Below are positions 1-8,980 of a stretch of 64,000 nucleotides of DNA, in pieces. Numbering within the stretch: position 1 is the first letter of the stretch; each line of letters opens with the position of its first letter. The stretch is from positions 205,795 to 269,794 of the forward strand of contig CALRTB020000004.1 of NCBI GenBank assembly GCA_943371005.1, read 5' to 3'. A program made the position numbers and the translations under genes. The notes under the pieces are model-generated. The model made no database searches. It was not told where the DNA came from and saw nothing but the letters and a program-made list of their open reading frames with translations. Source of the DNA: MRBY01 sp943371005. Its GTDB lineage: Bacteria > Cyanobacteriota > Cyanobacteriia > Cyanobacteriales > MRBY01.

Positions 1-817
1 CAGAACCTGCCTGGACAAAGCGGAAGATGTTGTCAACGAAAAGCAAAACGTCCTGCTTGTTTACATCACGGAAGTATTCCGCCATGGTCAAACCAGACAG
101 GCCAACCCGCATCCGGGCTCCGGGGGGTTCGTTCATCTGACCGTACACGAGGGCGATCTTGGAATCGTTGAGGTTATCAGGGTTGATTACGCCAGATTCG
201 ATCATTTCGTTGTAGAGGTCATTCCCTTCACGGGTCCGTTCCCCTACACCAGCGAATACAGACACACCACCGTGGTTGGTCGCGATGTTGTTGATCAGCT
301 CCATCATGATGACGGTTTTACCAACACCGGCACCGCCAAAGAGACCAATTTTCCCACCACGACGGTAGGGGGTGAGGAGGTCAACAACCTTAATCCCTGT
401 TTCGAACACAGAAGGAGCTGTGTCGAGTTCGGTCAGTTTGGGGGCGGGACGGTGGATCGGAGAAGTTTCTTCTGCGCCGACTTCGCCTTTTTCGTCTACG
501 GGTTCACCGAGAACGTTGAAAATCCGGCCGAGGGTTTTCTTACCAACGGGGACGCTGATGGCAGCACCAGTGTCGAGGATATCCATACCACGCACGAGAC
601 CATCGGTGGAGCTCATGGCAACGGCCCGGACTTGGTTGTCGCCGAGCAACTGTTGAACTTCACAGGTGAGGTTGATTTCTTGACCGTAGGGGTTTGTTCC
701 TTGGATTTTTAAAGCGTTATAAATCCGAGGCATCTTGCCACTGGGAAACTCGGCATCAATGACAGGGCCAATGATCTGAGTGATTTTACCTAAAGTGTTT
801 TCTTGTGTAGCTACCAT
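1..817 (-). CDS. atpB: ATP synthase F1 subunit beta, partial (N-terminal 272 residues)
   Basis: This is the catalytic beta subunit of the F1 head (atpD in general bacterial naming, atpB in the chloroplast-type naming used here). It makes ATP at the alpha/beta interface on the cytoplasmic face of the thylakoid membrane. The visible part has the beta-barrel N-terminus starting MVATQENTLG, the P-loop GGAGVGKT at about residues 161-168 and the GERTREGND stretch at about 192-200. The gene runs off the left edge, so the C-terminal half and any following epsilon gene are not visible. It is separate from and opposite in strand to the main atp operon that begins 8.5 kb away, as usual in cyanobacteria. 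Confidence 0.97.
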   Translation of the reverse strand, partial: MVATQENTLGKITQIIGPVIDAEFPSGKMPRIYNALKIQGTNPYGQEINLTCEVQQLLGDNQVRAVAMSSTDGLVRGMDILDTGAAISVPVGKKTLGRIFNVLGEPVDEKGEVGAEETSPIHRPAPKLTELDTAPSVFETGIKVVDLLTPYRRGGKIGLFGGAGVGKTVIMMELINNIATNHGGVSVFAGVGERTREGNDLYNEMIESGVINPDNLNDSKIALVYGQMNEPPGARMRVGLSGLTMAEYFRDVNKQDVLLFVDNIFRFVQAGS

Positions 818-973
818 GCTTCTCTATTATCGATTGGTTTCGCTCTAGGCCAAATGCTGGCTTTGTTCCTAAAGTTTTAACCAAATGTAAAAATTTGCCA
901 TACTCAGGGTACCATCTCTTGGGATCAAGTAAACAAGATTCGGCATGGGGCTAGGGAGCTTGATGTGTAAGGC

Positions 974-1723
974 TTAAACCGGAGCGAGGGGGGATTGTTT
1001 CGGCAGGCCGATCGCCCTGGGGAATTGGTCTGGGGTTGGGGCGCTTTTTGCGATATAGAGACAGGTGCGCTGGCCCTGGGTAATGGGAGTTGTAAATTGC
1101 TGTACGGCGAGGAGTTGGCCGCCACATTGGGCGATCGCCCCTTGGAGTTGTTCTGTTTCCGCTTCAGACCATTGACCCCGATAGAGAATTGCGAGGCCAC
1201 CAATTTTCAAGAGGGGTAAAAGATATTCCGCACAAAGGGAAGCTTTGCCCACGGCGCGGATCGTCGCGATGTCGTAGCGTTCACGGTGGTTCGGGTCTCG
1301 GCCCAGGGTTTCGGCCCGGTCAGCGATGCCAAGGGTATTGAGCTGTAGAGTTTGGCTCAGTTCAACGAGGAAATTGATTTTTTTGCGGGTGGAATCGAGC
1401 AAGGTGATTTGCCACTCAGGAAAGGCGATCGCCAGGGGAATCCCTGGAAAACCGCCCCCGGTACCCACATCGATGACTTTTTGGGGTTGGGTTAAACGTG
1501 CCCCCAGTAGATCCAGTTTCAAAGCAGCGTAGGAATCCCACAAGTGCTTTTCCCAGAAGTCTTCTGGAGACGTAATCCGGGTCAAATTCAGTCGTTGGTT
1601 GCCGTCACAAATGCCGTGGTAAAGGGCGGCAAGGACTGGGAAGTAGGAGGGAGTGGGCTGCCAGAGGTGAGGATCGGCATAGCGCTGGAATAGGTTACGA
1701 AATTGGGCTTCGATGTCATTCAT
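974..1723 (-). CDS. rsmG: 16S rRNA (guanine-527-N7)-methyltransferase RsmG
   Basis: RsmG (formerly GidB) methylates N7 of G527 in 16S rRNA using S-adenosylmethionine. The 249-residue protein has the family features NLTRI (46-50), HLWDS (60-64) and the SAM-binding glycine loop VIDVGTGGGFPG at about 83-94, followed by a Rossmann methyltransferase fold. The length fits the family, with a C-terminal extension rich in Pro and Gln. It lies 32 bases downstream of the sugar-kinase-like gene on the same strand and may be co-transcribed with it and dusA. Confidence 0.95.
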   Translation of the reverse strand: MNDIEAQFRNLFQRYADPHLWQPTPSYFPVLAALYHGICDGNQRLNLTRITSPEDFWEKHLWDSYAALKLDLLGARLTQPQKVIDVGTGGGFPGIPLAIAFPEWQITLLDSTRKKINFLVELSQTLQLNTLGIADRAETLGRDPNHRERYDIATIRAVGKASLCAEYLLPLLKIGGLAILYRGQWSEAETEQLQGAIAQCGGQLLAVQQFTTPITQGQRTCLYIAKSAPTPDQFPRAIGLPKQSPLAPV

Positions 1724-1754
1724 GGTTTCAGGAAAAATAGAGCCTGGATTGTGA

Positions 1755-3077
1755 TCAACTGGGAATTTGGAGGCGTTGGTAAGCGGTGACGAGACTGTGG
1801 CGATCGCCTACATTGCCAGGAAACAGTACCACGGGTAACTGGGGAAATTGCGGGTGATCATGCTCTGTTTGCACGAGGCAACAACCAGGGATGATTTGGC
1901 CGCGCAATTGGATCACTGGAACCCGTAACCCTTTTTGGAGCAGGGCGTTGGTGGTGTTGCCCCCTTTGCTGATCATAAAGCCGAGATCTGAGGGCAACTG
2001 GGCAAGAATTTCAAGAAACAAAGCTGTGATCTTTTCGCCAAATTCAAGGTTTTGTTGGGCATCATCGCTGGCGATCACCTGACGACTGGTAAAAAGCACT
2101 GGGGTTTGTCCGGCTTGGCGAATTTTGGGGATCTGCTCCAGAATCGCCGCTTTTAGCTGATCACGGCCCTGGGATGTTTGGCACAGCTCTACGTCAATTT
2201 CAATGCCGACAATGCTTTTCAATTGCAGTAATTCTGCGAGTTGGATGGTTGTTTTTTGGGTATGGGAGCCGACGATAATTAGGCCTGGCTGAGGCGATCG
2301 CCGGACGGTAAAACTCTGTTCCGGTGGAATCGGTTGGGGGCCAAGATCTGCGAGGGAAGTGAGCAAACTGGCGGCACTGCGAAAGAGAAACTTTTTGCCC
2401 TGGTGAATTGCTTGAAATAGCGCCGGAACTAGACGATCAAAATCAGCCTGTTGTTCGCCGTCGAGGACAACGTATTTGCCATCCCGAAGACGACAAAAAT
2501 AATCTTGAAGATTTTCGGGTAAATTCCCTGGACTCAGGCAAGCCACTTTATTCGCTGTCACTGCCCCCTTGGTTTTCGTCGCAATAAAATCAGGCAAAAA
2601 ACTCTCCTGAAAACCAAAGAGGCGATCACCGGCAAATTCTGTCTCAGCCACGGGGATCAAGCGTTCATTTTCCCGGACGTAGTGAATGCCGTTGCGGGTA
2701 ATGCGCCCCCCCTCAAAAAATGCTGGGGCAAAAAAACAGGCATCAAAAGGCCCCAACACCGAGGCGATCGCCTCGATTTCGGCGGGGAAATGGCCCCTCA
2801 AGGTAGAGTCTGAACGGCTGACGATGAGATATTCCTGAATATTTTCCTGCTCAAGGGCGATTTTGAGACTCTGACAAACTTCTGTGGTGGTGGCGATCGC
2901 CTCTGGTTCCGTCAAAGCACGGGTATTCGCCAAGATAAATAGAATGGGCGCAACATCTCGCAAACCAAGCCGCAGTGTTTCCACATCCCAACGTAGTAGC
3001 AAGGGACAACTATGTACCGTTTGGGAGCCTGTCGGGTCATCGTCAATCACAATAATTTTTGGCTTCACTATTGGCAT
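1755..3077 (-). CDS. Four-carbon acid sugar kinase family protein (DUF1537/OtnK-like)
   Basis: The 440-residue protein has the two-domain plan of the four-carbon acid sugar kinase family, whose studied members phosphorylate threonate, erythronate or related acids with ATP. Seen in sequence: the N-terminal acidic motif IDDDPTGSQ (11-19), an SRSDSTLRGHFP stretch typical of the family, and C-terminal SKGGNTT (370-376) and FPGNVGD (419-425) motifs that fit the nucleotide-binding domain. It ends 5 bases before dusA on the same strand. No pathway partner (dehydrogenase, decarboxylase, isomerase) is nearby, so the substrate is unknown. The family is clear; the exact reaction is not. Confidence 0.85.
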   Translation of the reverse strand: MPIVKPKIIVIDDDPTGSQTVHSCPLLLRWDVETLRLGLRDVAPILFILANTRALTEPEAIATTTEVCQSLKIALEQENIQEYLIVSRSDSTLRGHFPAEIEAIASVLGPFDACFFAPAFFEGGRITRNGIHYVRENERLIPVAETEFAGDRLFGFQESFLPDFIATKTKGAVTANKVACLSPGNLPENLQDYFCRLRDGKYVVLDGEQQADFDRLVPALFQAIHQGKKFLFRSAASLLTSLADLGPQPIPPEQSFTVRRSPQPGLIIVGSHTQKTTIQLAELLQLKSIVGIEIDVELCQTSQGRDQLKAAILEQIPKIRQAGQTPVLFTSRQVIASDDAQQNLEFGEKITALFLEILAQLPSDLGFMISKGGNTTNALLQKGLRVPVIQLRGQIIPGCCLVQTEHDHPQFPQLPVVLFPGNVGDRHSLVTAYQRLQIPS

Positions 3078-3082
3078 TTTTC

Positions 3083-4105
3083 CTAAATCACGGCGATCGG
3101 CTCACTAGTCTCTGACATCTGGGGCACTAGGGCCAAGGCCTGTTCAATAATTTCCCGGCCCACCGTCGTTCCCCGGCCTTCCTCGGTGATAAACCGCTTC
3201 CACGCTTTGGTGCCGGGCTGTCCTAAAAATAACGACAACATATGACGGCTAATGCTGTGGAGTTTTACCCCAGCTTTTGTGGAACGTTCAATATAGGGCA
3301 ACATGCTCTCAACAATTTCATGACGGCTCTTAGGCTGAACCGCTTCCCCGTAGATATCGCGATCCACCGTCGCAAACAGATAGGGGTTGTCATAGGCCGC
3401 TCGCCCCACCATGACTGCGTCCACTTGGGTGAGATGTGCTTTGATTTGCGCTAACTCTGTAATACCGCCATTAATTTCAATCCAGAGGTGAGGGAAATCC
3501 TGCTTGAGGCGATAAACATCTTCGTACCGGAGAGGGGGCACCGTACGATTCTCCTTGGGGCTTAAACCCTGTAACCAAGCTTTGCGGGCATGGACAGAGA
3601 AGCGATCGCACCCAGTTTGGGAGACAATCTCGATAAAGCGACAAAGGTCTGCGTAGCTATCCTGGTCATCGACGCCAATGCGATGTTTTACCGTAACGGG
3701 AATGTTTACCGCCCCCTGCATCGCCGCTACACAATCGGCTACCAACTCTGGCTGGGTCATCAAACAAGCACCAAAATTGCCCTGTTGCACTCGGGGACTG
3801 GGACAGCCCACATTGAGGTTGATTTCGTCGTAACCCCAGTCTTCTCCCACCTTGGCGCATTCGGCCAATTCCTTTGGGTTATCGCCTCCCAACTGGAGGG
3901 AAATGGGATGTTCTGCGGCATCGAAGTCTAAAAGCTTGGGGCGATCGCCATGGATAATCGCCTGGGTGGTAATCATCTCCGTGTAGAGCAATGTCCGTCG
4001 GCTGATTTGACGCATTAGATAGCGGAAATGACGGTCGGTGCGATCCATCATCGGGGCTACACTTAACAAATGGGGACAAACCACGGTATTGATCCTCTTC
4101 GACAT
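3083..4105 (-). CDS. dusA: tRNA-dihydrouridine synthase DusA
   Basis: This flavin enzyme reduces uridines in the D-loop of tRNA (positions 20/20a for DusA) with NADPH. The 340-residue TIM-barrel protein shows the early VAPMMDRTDRHFR motif (16-28), the catalytic cysteine in NVGCPSP (Cys101), the FMN/substrate lysine in VKHRIG (Lys140) and EINGGI later in the barrel. MMDRTDRH together with this length favours DusA over DusB or DusC. It is the first gene of a minus-strand run dusA, sugar-kinase-like gene, rsmG. Confidence 0.93.
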   Translation of the reverse strand: MSKRINTVVCPHLLSVAPMMDRTDRHFRYLMRQISRRTLLYTEMITTQAIIHGDRPKLLDFDAAEHPISLQLGGDNPKELAECAKVGEDWGYDEINLNVGCPSPRVQQGNFGACLMTQPELVADCVAAMQGAVNIPVTVKHRIGVDDQDSYADLCRFIEIVSQTGCDRFSVHARKAWLQGLSPKENRTVPPLRYEDVYRLKQDFPHLWIEINGGITELAQIKAHLTQVDAVMVGRAAYDNPYLFATVDRDIYGEAVQPKSRHEIVESMLPYIERSTKAGVKLHSISRHMLSLFLGQPGTKAWKRFITEEGRGTTVGREIIEQALALVPQMSETSEPIAVI

Positions 4106-4238
4106 AAACCAAAAGCAAAACAGATGAAGAAATATTCGACGGAAATTTCAGCCAACCCTAGAACAAAATAGAAACCAGCCAACAGGCTACAATGCGATGT
4201 ATTCTCAACGCTAACTGATTTTTCTAGAGCAATGCCCC

Positions 4239-4619
4239 ATGGCCGTTTTTGACGATATCCAAGCTGCAGGAAAGGGAGAAGTGATGGTTTATGCTCCCTA
4301 TTACCCGAAAAATAAACAAAAAACACTGCCAAAAGCCCTCGGACTATACCAGATCGGCGCCGTTGAGGGAAAACGTGTGATCGAAAAGGGAGAAAATATC
4401 CCTTTTGTGGCCAGTTGGTATGTCTCTAAATTACCGTCTGAAATGACCAGTTGTCGCCTTCAATTTGCGGCCCAGGCGGATCTCAGTTACAGCGTGACAT
4501 TACCGAATCACCAGTTTGTGGACTACCTCATTGATCTTTTAATTGGCTTTAGCCGTGACGGGGCCATTGACTTTCCTAAGGATTTTTATCGGGAGCTCCT
4601 GGGCCTGAAAAAAGAATAG
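4239..4619 (+). CDS. Conserved cyanobacterial protein, possibly type IV pilus factor EbsA
   Basis: A 126-residue soluble protein without a signal peptide or membrane segment. Its landmarks are EVMVYAPYYP (14-23), GLYQIGAVEGKRVIE, PFVASWYVS, and NHQFVDYLIDLLI near the C-terminus. From memory this pattern resembles the small cyanobacterial protein EbsA, which works with Hfq and PilB in type IV pilus assembly, but I could not align it, so the name is tentative. It starts with ATG just after the divergent dusA promoter region and stands before the BioD-like gene. If not EbsA, it is a conserved protein of unknown function. Confidence 0.5.
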   Translation: MAVFDDIQAAGKGEVMVYAPYYPKNKQKTLPKALGLYQIGAVEGKRVIEKGENIPFVASWYVSKLPSEMTSCRLQFAAQADLSYSVTLPNHQFVDYLIDLLIGFSRDGAIDFPKDFYRELLGLKKE

Positions 4620-4680
4620 CGTCATGGTTTGCTCAGTCGCGAAATTCCGTTATTGTGGAGGCTAAAGAATGTGAGCTTCT

Positions 4681-4687
4681 AAAGGAG
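4681..4687 (+). promoter_or_regulatory. Ribosome binding site AAAGGAG deciding the next start
   Basis: AAAGGAG lies 2 bases before a GTG at 4690 and 8 bases before a GTG at 4696. Normal spacing favours the second GTG, giving a protein that begins MTNSTQ. Confidence 0.6.
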
Positions 4688-4695
4688 TAGTGGGT

Positions 4696-5784
4696 GTGAC
4701 CAATTCAACCCAACATATCGTCGTTGCTTCTACCGAACCCTACAGTGGAAAATCTGCTGTGCTACTTGGGTTGGTACAGAGCCTTAAGCAAAAAGGCATC
4801 TCTGTGGCCTACAGTAAGCCCATCGGTACGGTCTGGCATGACGAGCAGAATGGGCGGTTCACCCGCATCGAAGATGATCTCCGGTTCCTCGGGGAAGCCT
4901 TTGGTCTCAAGGAAACAGAAGTGCGATCGCCGGTACTTTTTCTGGATGAAGCGACGGTGGCCCAGCGACTCACGGGTCAAGATCAAACCGATTACCCCCA
5001 AAAGCTCAAGGATGATCTAGGGGCGATCGCCAGTGACATCACCTTTATCGAAGCCCCCAAAAGCCTCTGGGAAGGGAGCCTATTCAACCTCTCCGCCGGG
5101 GAAATTGCCGCGACCCTAGGGGCCAAAATTCTGTTAGTAATTCCCTACCATCACAAACTCTTAGTTGATAGTTTGTTGACAATTTATCGTTTCCTGGGCG
5201 ATCGCCTCATGGGAGTGGTGATTAACAAAATTCCCCCCGAAGCCCTCGAAACCGCCGAAACCCAAATTAAGCCCTTCCTCGCCCAGCGTGGGATCGATGT
5301 CTATGGGCTTGTCCCCGCTGACCGTATCCTCCGCAGTGTGACGGTGCGGGAATTGGTCAAGCGCCTCAATGCTGAAGTCCTCTGTCGGGCCAATCGTCTA
5401 GATCTGATGGTCGAGAGTCTCACCATTGGTGCGATGAATGTGAACTCGGCGCTGAAATATTTTCGGCAACGGCAAAATATGGCGGTAGTCACGGGGGGCG
5501 ATCGCACGGATCTTCAACTGGCTGCCCTAGAAACCTCAACCCAATGTCTGATCCTGACAGGCCATGTGGCTCCCCAGGAAATTATTCTCAACCGCGCTGA
5601 AGATCTAGAAATTCCCATTCTATCGGTGGACTATGACACCCTGACCACTGTCGAAATCATCGACCAAGCCTTTAACCATGTGCGCCTTCAGGAGCCGATT
5701 AAGGTAGAGGTAGCCCAGACCCTATTCCAAAAGCATTTTGACTTCGAGCGTTTCTTGGCCCAGATGCCCTTTCCCGTTGCCTAG
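4696..5784 (+). CDS. Phosphotransacetylase-N/BioD-like ATPase with DRTGG domain
   Basis: About 362 residues. The N-terminal half is a dethiobiotin-synthetase-like P-loop fold with STEPYSGKSAV at about 12-22 as the nucleotide loop; the C-terminal part resembles the DRTGG domain found in phosphotransacetylases and CobB-like regulators. It lacks the C-terminal acetyltransferase domain of full-length Pta, so it is not itself a phosphate acetyltransferase. Cyanobacteria commonly carry such a stand-alone protein, and its role is unknown. The start is GTG at 4696, chosen by ribosome binding site spacing. It may form a transcription unit with the gene upstream (70-base gap). Confidence 0.8.
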   Translation: MTNSTQHIVVASTEPYSGKSAVLLGLVQSLKQKGISVAYSKPIGTVWHDEQNGRFTRIEDDLRFLGEAFGLKETEVRSPVLFLDEATVAQRLTGQDQTDYPQKLKDDLGAIASDITFIEAPKSLWEGSLFNLSAGEIAATLGAKILLVIPYHHKLLVDSLLTIYRFLGDRLMGVVINKIPPEALETAETQIKPFLAQRGIDVYGLVPADRILRSVTVRELVKRLNAEVLCRANRLDLMVESLTIGAMNVNSALKYFRQRQNMAVVTGGDRTDLQLAALETSTQCLILTGHVAPQEIILNRAEDLEIPILSVDYDTLTTVEIIDQAFNHVRLQEPIKVEVAQTLFQKHFDFERFLAQMPFPVA

Positions 5785-5855
5785 GACCTTTGCCAACGCT
5801 TATGCTTAGATCCTAGATACCAGCGACTTTTTGTAATTTCTTATCCTCAAGTCCC

Positions 5856-7076
5856 ATGCAAGCTTTAGAGCGTCCCGTGCCAACGACCGATTCCCTTGTG
5901 GATACTACTATCCATCGCCGGAAAACCAGAGCCGTCAAGGTGGGTAATGTCACCATCGGCAGTGATTATCCTGTGGTTGTCCAGTCGATGATCAACGAAG
6001 ATACCCTTGACGTGGAGGGCTCTGTGGCGGCAATCCGCCGACTCCATGAAATTGGCTGCGAAATTGTCCGGGTAACTGTTCCGAGTATGGCCCACGCCCG
6101 CTCCCTGGCTCAAATCAAAGCCAAGCTCGCTGAAACCTACCAAGCAGTGCCGATTGTGGCGGATGTCCACCATAACGGCATGAAAATTGCCCTAGAAGTG
6201 GCAAAACACGTGGATAAAGTGCGCATCAACCCTGGTCTTTATGTTTTTGAACAGGCCAGCGGCGATCGCACCGGTTATACCGAAGCAGAATTTGCGGCCA
6301 TTGGCGAAAAGATTCGTGAAACCCTCGAACCCTTGGTGGTTTCCCTGCGGGATCAAGGGAAAGCAATGCGCATTGGCGTGAACCATGGCTCCCTCGCGGA
6401 ACGGATGCTCTTCACCTATGGGGATACCCCCGAAGGCATGGTGGAATCAGCCCTAGAATTTATTCGAATTTGTCAGTCCCTCGATTTCCACAACCTGATC
6501 ATCTCCATGAAGGCGTCCCGTGTCCCGGTGATGTTGGCTGCCTATCGCCTCATGGCTAAACGGATGGATGAACTGGGCATGGACTATCCCCTCCACCTGG
6601 GCGTAACCGAAGCCGGAGATGGGGAATATGGCCGAATTAAATCCACCGCTGGCATTGGCACACTCCTGGCTGAAGGCATTGGGGACACCATCCGTGTTTC
6701 CCTGACTGAAGCTCCTGAAAAAGAAATTCCCGTTTGCTACAGCATCCTCCAAGCCCTGGGACTGCGTAAAACCATGGTGGAATACGTCGCCTGTCCCTCC
6801 TGTGGCCGGACGCTTTTCAACCTTGAAGAAGTGCTCCATAAGGTGCGCGAAGCAACAAATCACCTCACGGGCTTAGATATTGCCGTGATGGGTTGTATCG
6901 TCAATGGCCCTGGTGAAATGGCTGACGCAGATTATGGCTATGTGGGGAAAACGCCCGGTGTGATTTCCCTATACCGTGGTCGCGAAGAAATTCGTAAAGT
7001 CCCGGAAGCCCAGGGGGTTGAAGAACTGATTAACCTCATTAAAGCTGATGGTCGCTGGGTTGATCCGCCCCAATAG
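5856..7076 (+). CDS. ispG: 4-hydroxy-3-methylbut-2-enyl diphosphate synthase (ferredoxin type) IspG
   Basis: IspG (GcpE) converts methylerythritol cyclodiphosphate to HMBPP in the plastid-type isoprenoid pathway that feeds carotenoids, phytol and quinones. The 406-residue protein has the TIM-barrel start with VGNVTIG and PVVVQSM, and the C-terminal 4Fe-4S ligands Cys313 and Cys316 (CPSCGRT) and Cys347 (MGCIVNGPGE), with the conserved glutamate of NGPGE at 354. Cyanobacterial IspG takes electrons from ferredoxin. A clear intrinsic terminator follows. Confidence 0.97.
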   Translation: MQALERPVPTTDSLVDTTIHRRKTRAVKVGNVTIGSDYPVVVQSMINEDTLDVEGSVAAIRRLHEIGCEIVRVTVPSMAHARSLAQIKAKLAETYQAVPIVADVHHNGMKIALEVAKHVDKVRINPGLYVFEQASGDRTGYTEAEFAAIGEKIRETLEPLVVSLRDQGKAMRIGVNHGSLAERMLFTYGDTPEGMVESALEFIRICQSLDFHNLIISMKASRVPVMLAAYRLMAKRMDELGMDYPLHLGVTEAGDGEYGRIKSTAGIGTLLAEGIGDTIRVSLTEAPEKEIPVCYSILQALGLRKTMVEYVACPSCGRTLFNLEEVLHKVREATNHLTGLDIAVMGCIVNGPGEMADADYGYVGKTPGVISLYRGREEIRKVPEAQGVEELINLIKADGRWVDPPQ

Positions 7077-7110
7077 TTTTTGACAGAAATTTTTTCTCAA
7101 TCATTGAGTT

Positions 7111-7145
7111 ACCCAGGCGATATAACTTCATCCCCTGGGTTTTTT
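7111..7145 (+). terminator. Intrinsic terminator of ispG
   Basis: Stem ACCCAGG (7111-7117) pairs with CCTGGGT (7134-7140) and runs straight into six T residues. It lies 34 bases after the ispG stop codon. Confidence 0.85.
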
Positions 7146-7236
7146 GTCGTATCCGATCAATGAACCGATTAATGCAGCAGCGAAACCCTGACTATTTAAA
7201 CTGTTAATGGCAGAGATTTTCTATGGCGATCGCCGA

Positions 7237-7458
7237 CTAATCTTCAGCGTCCTCAGGGTAACGGGCGTCGTAGGCAGGGCGTTCTGCTTCACTGACGAGG
7301 TGTTTTAGGGCATCCAGACGCGAATTAAGCAGGAGTTGGGCAACGGTGGCCGCGTCTCCTTCTTTGATCTGCATGGTAGCGAGGGAATCAAAGAGTTTTT
7401 GGTAACACTGGTTGAGTTCGTGGTGTAGCTGAAAACGAATTTCGGAAGTATCACGCAT
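7237..7458 (-). CDS. Hypothetical 73-residue protein
   Basis: The protein starts MRDTSEIRFQ and is mostly helical and charged, with no signal peptide, membrane span or cysteine cluster. A longer reading frame is open upstream, but it crosses into the neighbouring gene in another frame and its added sequence is Arg-rich and non-protein-like, so I start at the internal ATG at 7458. I do not recognise the family. It lies 113 bases downstream of another unknown gene on the same strand and may share its transcript. Confidence 0.6.
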   Translation of the reverse strand: MRDTSEIRFQLHHELNQCYQKLFDSLATMQIKEGDAATVAQLLLNSRLDALKHLVSEAERPAYDARYPEDAED

Positions 7459-7571
7459 GGGCCAAGGATTTATCGAATCTAAAAGGGCACATACTTTTTC
7501 ATAGCATGCTCTTCTGCCGTAGTTAAGGCGCGGCAATATATGTTGATTTTCCCAGAAAAATTTTCGGGACT

Positions 7572-7940
7572 TTAATCGAGTCGTTCGAGCATAGAACCGG
7601 GGCACCAATCGGTAAAGCCATCGACGGTAAACACCACATAATCGACTCCGTAGGCGTCCCAATAATCCACTACTTTGCCCTGTTTTTGCTCTGGATCTGA
7701 CCGGCGTTGCACGAGGCAACCGAGGGGAAATTCTTGGGCGATCGCCTTATCTTTTAAATCCCTGAGCTTGAGAATGCGGCCTTGCTGATCTGCTGATAAT
7801 TGTTTCCAGGCGATCGCCTTAAAGTCGGGATAGGCCTGGGTGAGGGTTTCAATTTCCGCCCAAGTCTGGGCTTGGGTAAGACATTCCGCCAATTGTTCAG
7901 GGGATTCAAGCACAGGGACAGAATGAGGAACGGTAGTCAT
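7572..7940 (-). CDS. Conserved hypothetical protein, about 122 residues
   Basis: The N-terminal half is helical (LAECLTQAQTWAEIETLTQA, then DFKAIAWKQLS). The C-terminal half has a compact beta-rich segment ending DYVVFTVDGFTDWCPGSMLERLD that looks like a small SH3-like or RNA/protein-binding barrel. The ATG at 7940 is preferred over a TTG four codons upstream. It follows the aldo/keto reductase with only a 15-base gap on the same strand. I cannot assign a function. Confidence 0.65.
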   Translation of the reverse strand: MTTVPHSVPVLESPEQLAECLTQAQTWAEIETLTQAYPDFKAIAWKQLSADQQGRILKLRDLKDKAIAQEFPLGCLVQRRSDPEQKQGKVVDYWDAYGVDYVVFTVDGFTDWCPGSMLERLD

Positions 7941-7955
7941 GACAAGCTTCAAAAT

Positions 7956-8930
7956 TTAACGGGATTGGAATGGATTTTGCACCATGGTTTTTGTGACTTG
8001 GGCTGCTGCTTGATCCAAAGCGGCCACCTCCCCAGAAGACAACTGCCATCCTAGGGCGCCAGCATTCTCCTGGGCTTGGGTGAGGTTTTTTGCCCCCGGA
8101 ATCGGAATTGTCTCTTTACAGATACACCAGTTTAAAGCGACCTGGGCCATGGTTTTTTGGTGCAGCGCCATCAGTTCCTGTAAACAACTCTGTAATGGAG
8201 CCATATTTGGCAAGACTTGCTTGAAAACGCGTCGTCGTAGACCTTTGGGCAGAGGTTGATCTAAGCTGTATTTTCCGGTTAACAGACCGAGGGCCAGGGG
8301 ACTGTAGGCGATTAGCTGAATCCCCAATTCATCGCATACTGCTTTAACGTCGTATTTCAGCACCGGATCCGTTGAAAGCAGAGAATACTGCACCTGTAAT
8401 GTCCGAATGGGCACGCCCCAATCCTGAAACCAGCGGTGCACCTCCCTTAGTCGCTGACCACCATAATTGGATAATCCGACGCCTTTTACCTGGCCCGCTT
8501 CGTAAAGTTCTGCCAAACCGCGCAATAATCGTTTTTCTTGCCAAGGGGCATAATTTGCCGTTGACCAATGCATTTGCACTAAATCAATTGGCCGCTGTAA
8601 ACGTTTCGCGGAGGCAGCTCCAGCCCGTTTCATCGAGCCAGCGGTGAGCCGCCAAGGGTAGGGAGCCAGTTTAGTCGCTAGAACGATTTCCTGTTGGTGA
8701 CGACCAGCGTAGGCTTGGGAAAATTGCCCCAGCAGGCTTTCGCTACGACCGCTTAAACGCCCGGTACCATAGGAATCCCCCGTATCAAAAAGGGTAATGC
8801 CGCTAGTCACACAGAAATTAAACACCTGTTGTAATTCTTGATCCATGCTGGGTTGGTAGCCCCACAGGAGGCGATTGCCCCAGGCCCAAGTGCCACAGCC
8901 CATGGTAGGGAGAATGAGTTGCTCTCGCAT
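7956..8930 (-). CDS. Aldo/keto reductase
   Basis: A 324-residue NADPH-dependent oxidoreductase with a TIM barrel. The catalytic tetrad is visible: Asp49 (LFDTGDSYG), Tyr54, Lys87 (ATKLAP) and His121 (VQMHW). KGVGLSNYG and IAYSPLALGLLTGKY further on, and the NADP-binding IPGAKN near the C-terminus, are typical. It is of the YajO/Tas-like type common in cyanobacteria. The substrate cannot be read from the sequence. Confidence 0.92.
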   Translation of the reverse strand: MREQLILPTMGCGTWAWGNRLLWGYQPSMDQELQQVFNFCVTSGITLFDTGDSYGTGRLSGRSESLLGQFSQAYAGRHQQEIVLATKLAPYPWRLTAGSMKRAGAASAKRLQRPIDLVQMHWSTANYAPWQEKRLLRGLAELYEAGQVKGVGLSNYGGQRLREVHRWFQDWGVPIRTLQVQYSLLSTDPVLKYDVKAVCDELGIQLIAYSPLALGLLTGKYSLDQPLPKGLRRRVFKQVLPNMAPLQSCLQELMALHQKTMAQVALNWCICKETIPIPGAKNLTQAQENAGALGWQLSSGEVAALDQAAAQVTKTMVQNPFQSR

Positions 8931-8980
8931 AACATCGGTTTGAATGGAGTGAAATGTGGATAAAAGTCAGGAAAAGCTGA

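Noticed and set aside
272..712. Open frame of 146 residues on the plus strand
   Set aside because: It is antisense to the conserved ATP synthase beta gene and has no family features.
6453..6863. Open frame of 136 residues antisense to ispG
   Set aside because: Shadow of a strongly conserved gene; no ribosome binding site and low-complexity composition.
7459..7719. N-terminal extension of the 73-residue protein
   Set aside because: It crosses the upstream gene in another frame and is Arg-rich without homology-like features; the internal ATG is more likely.
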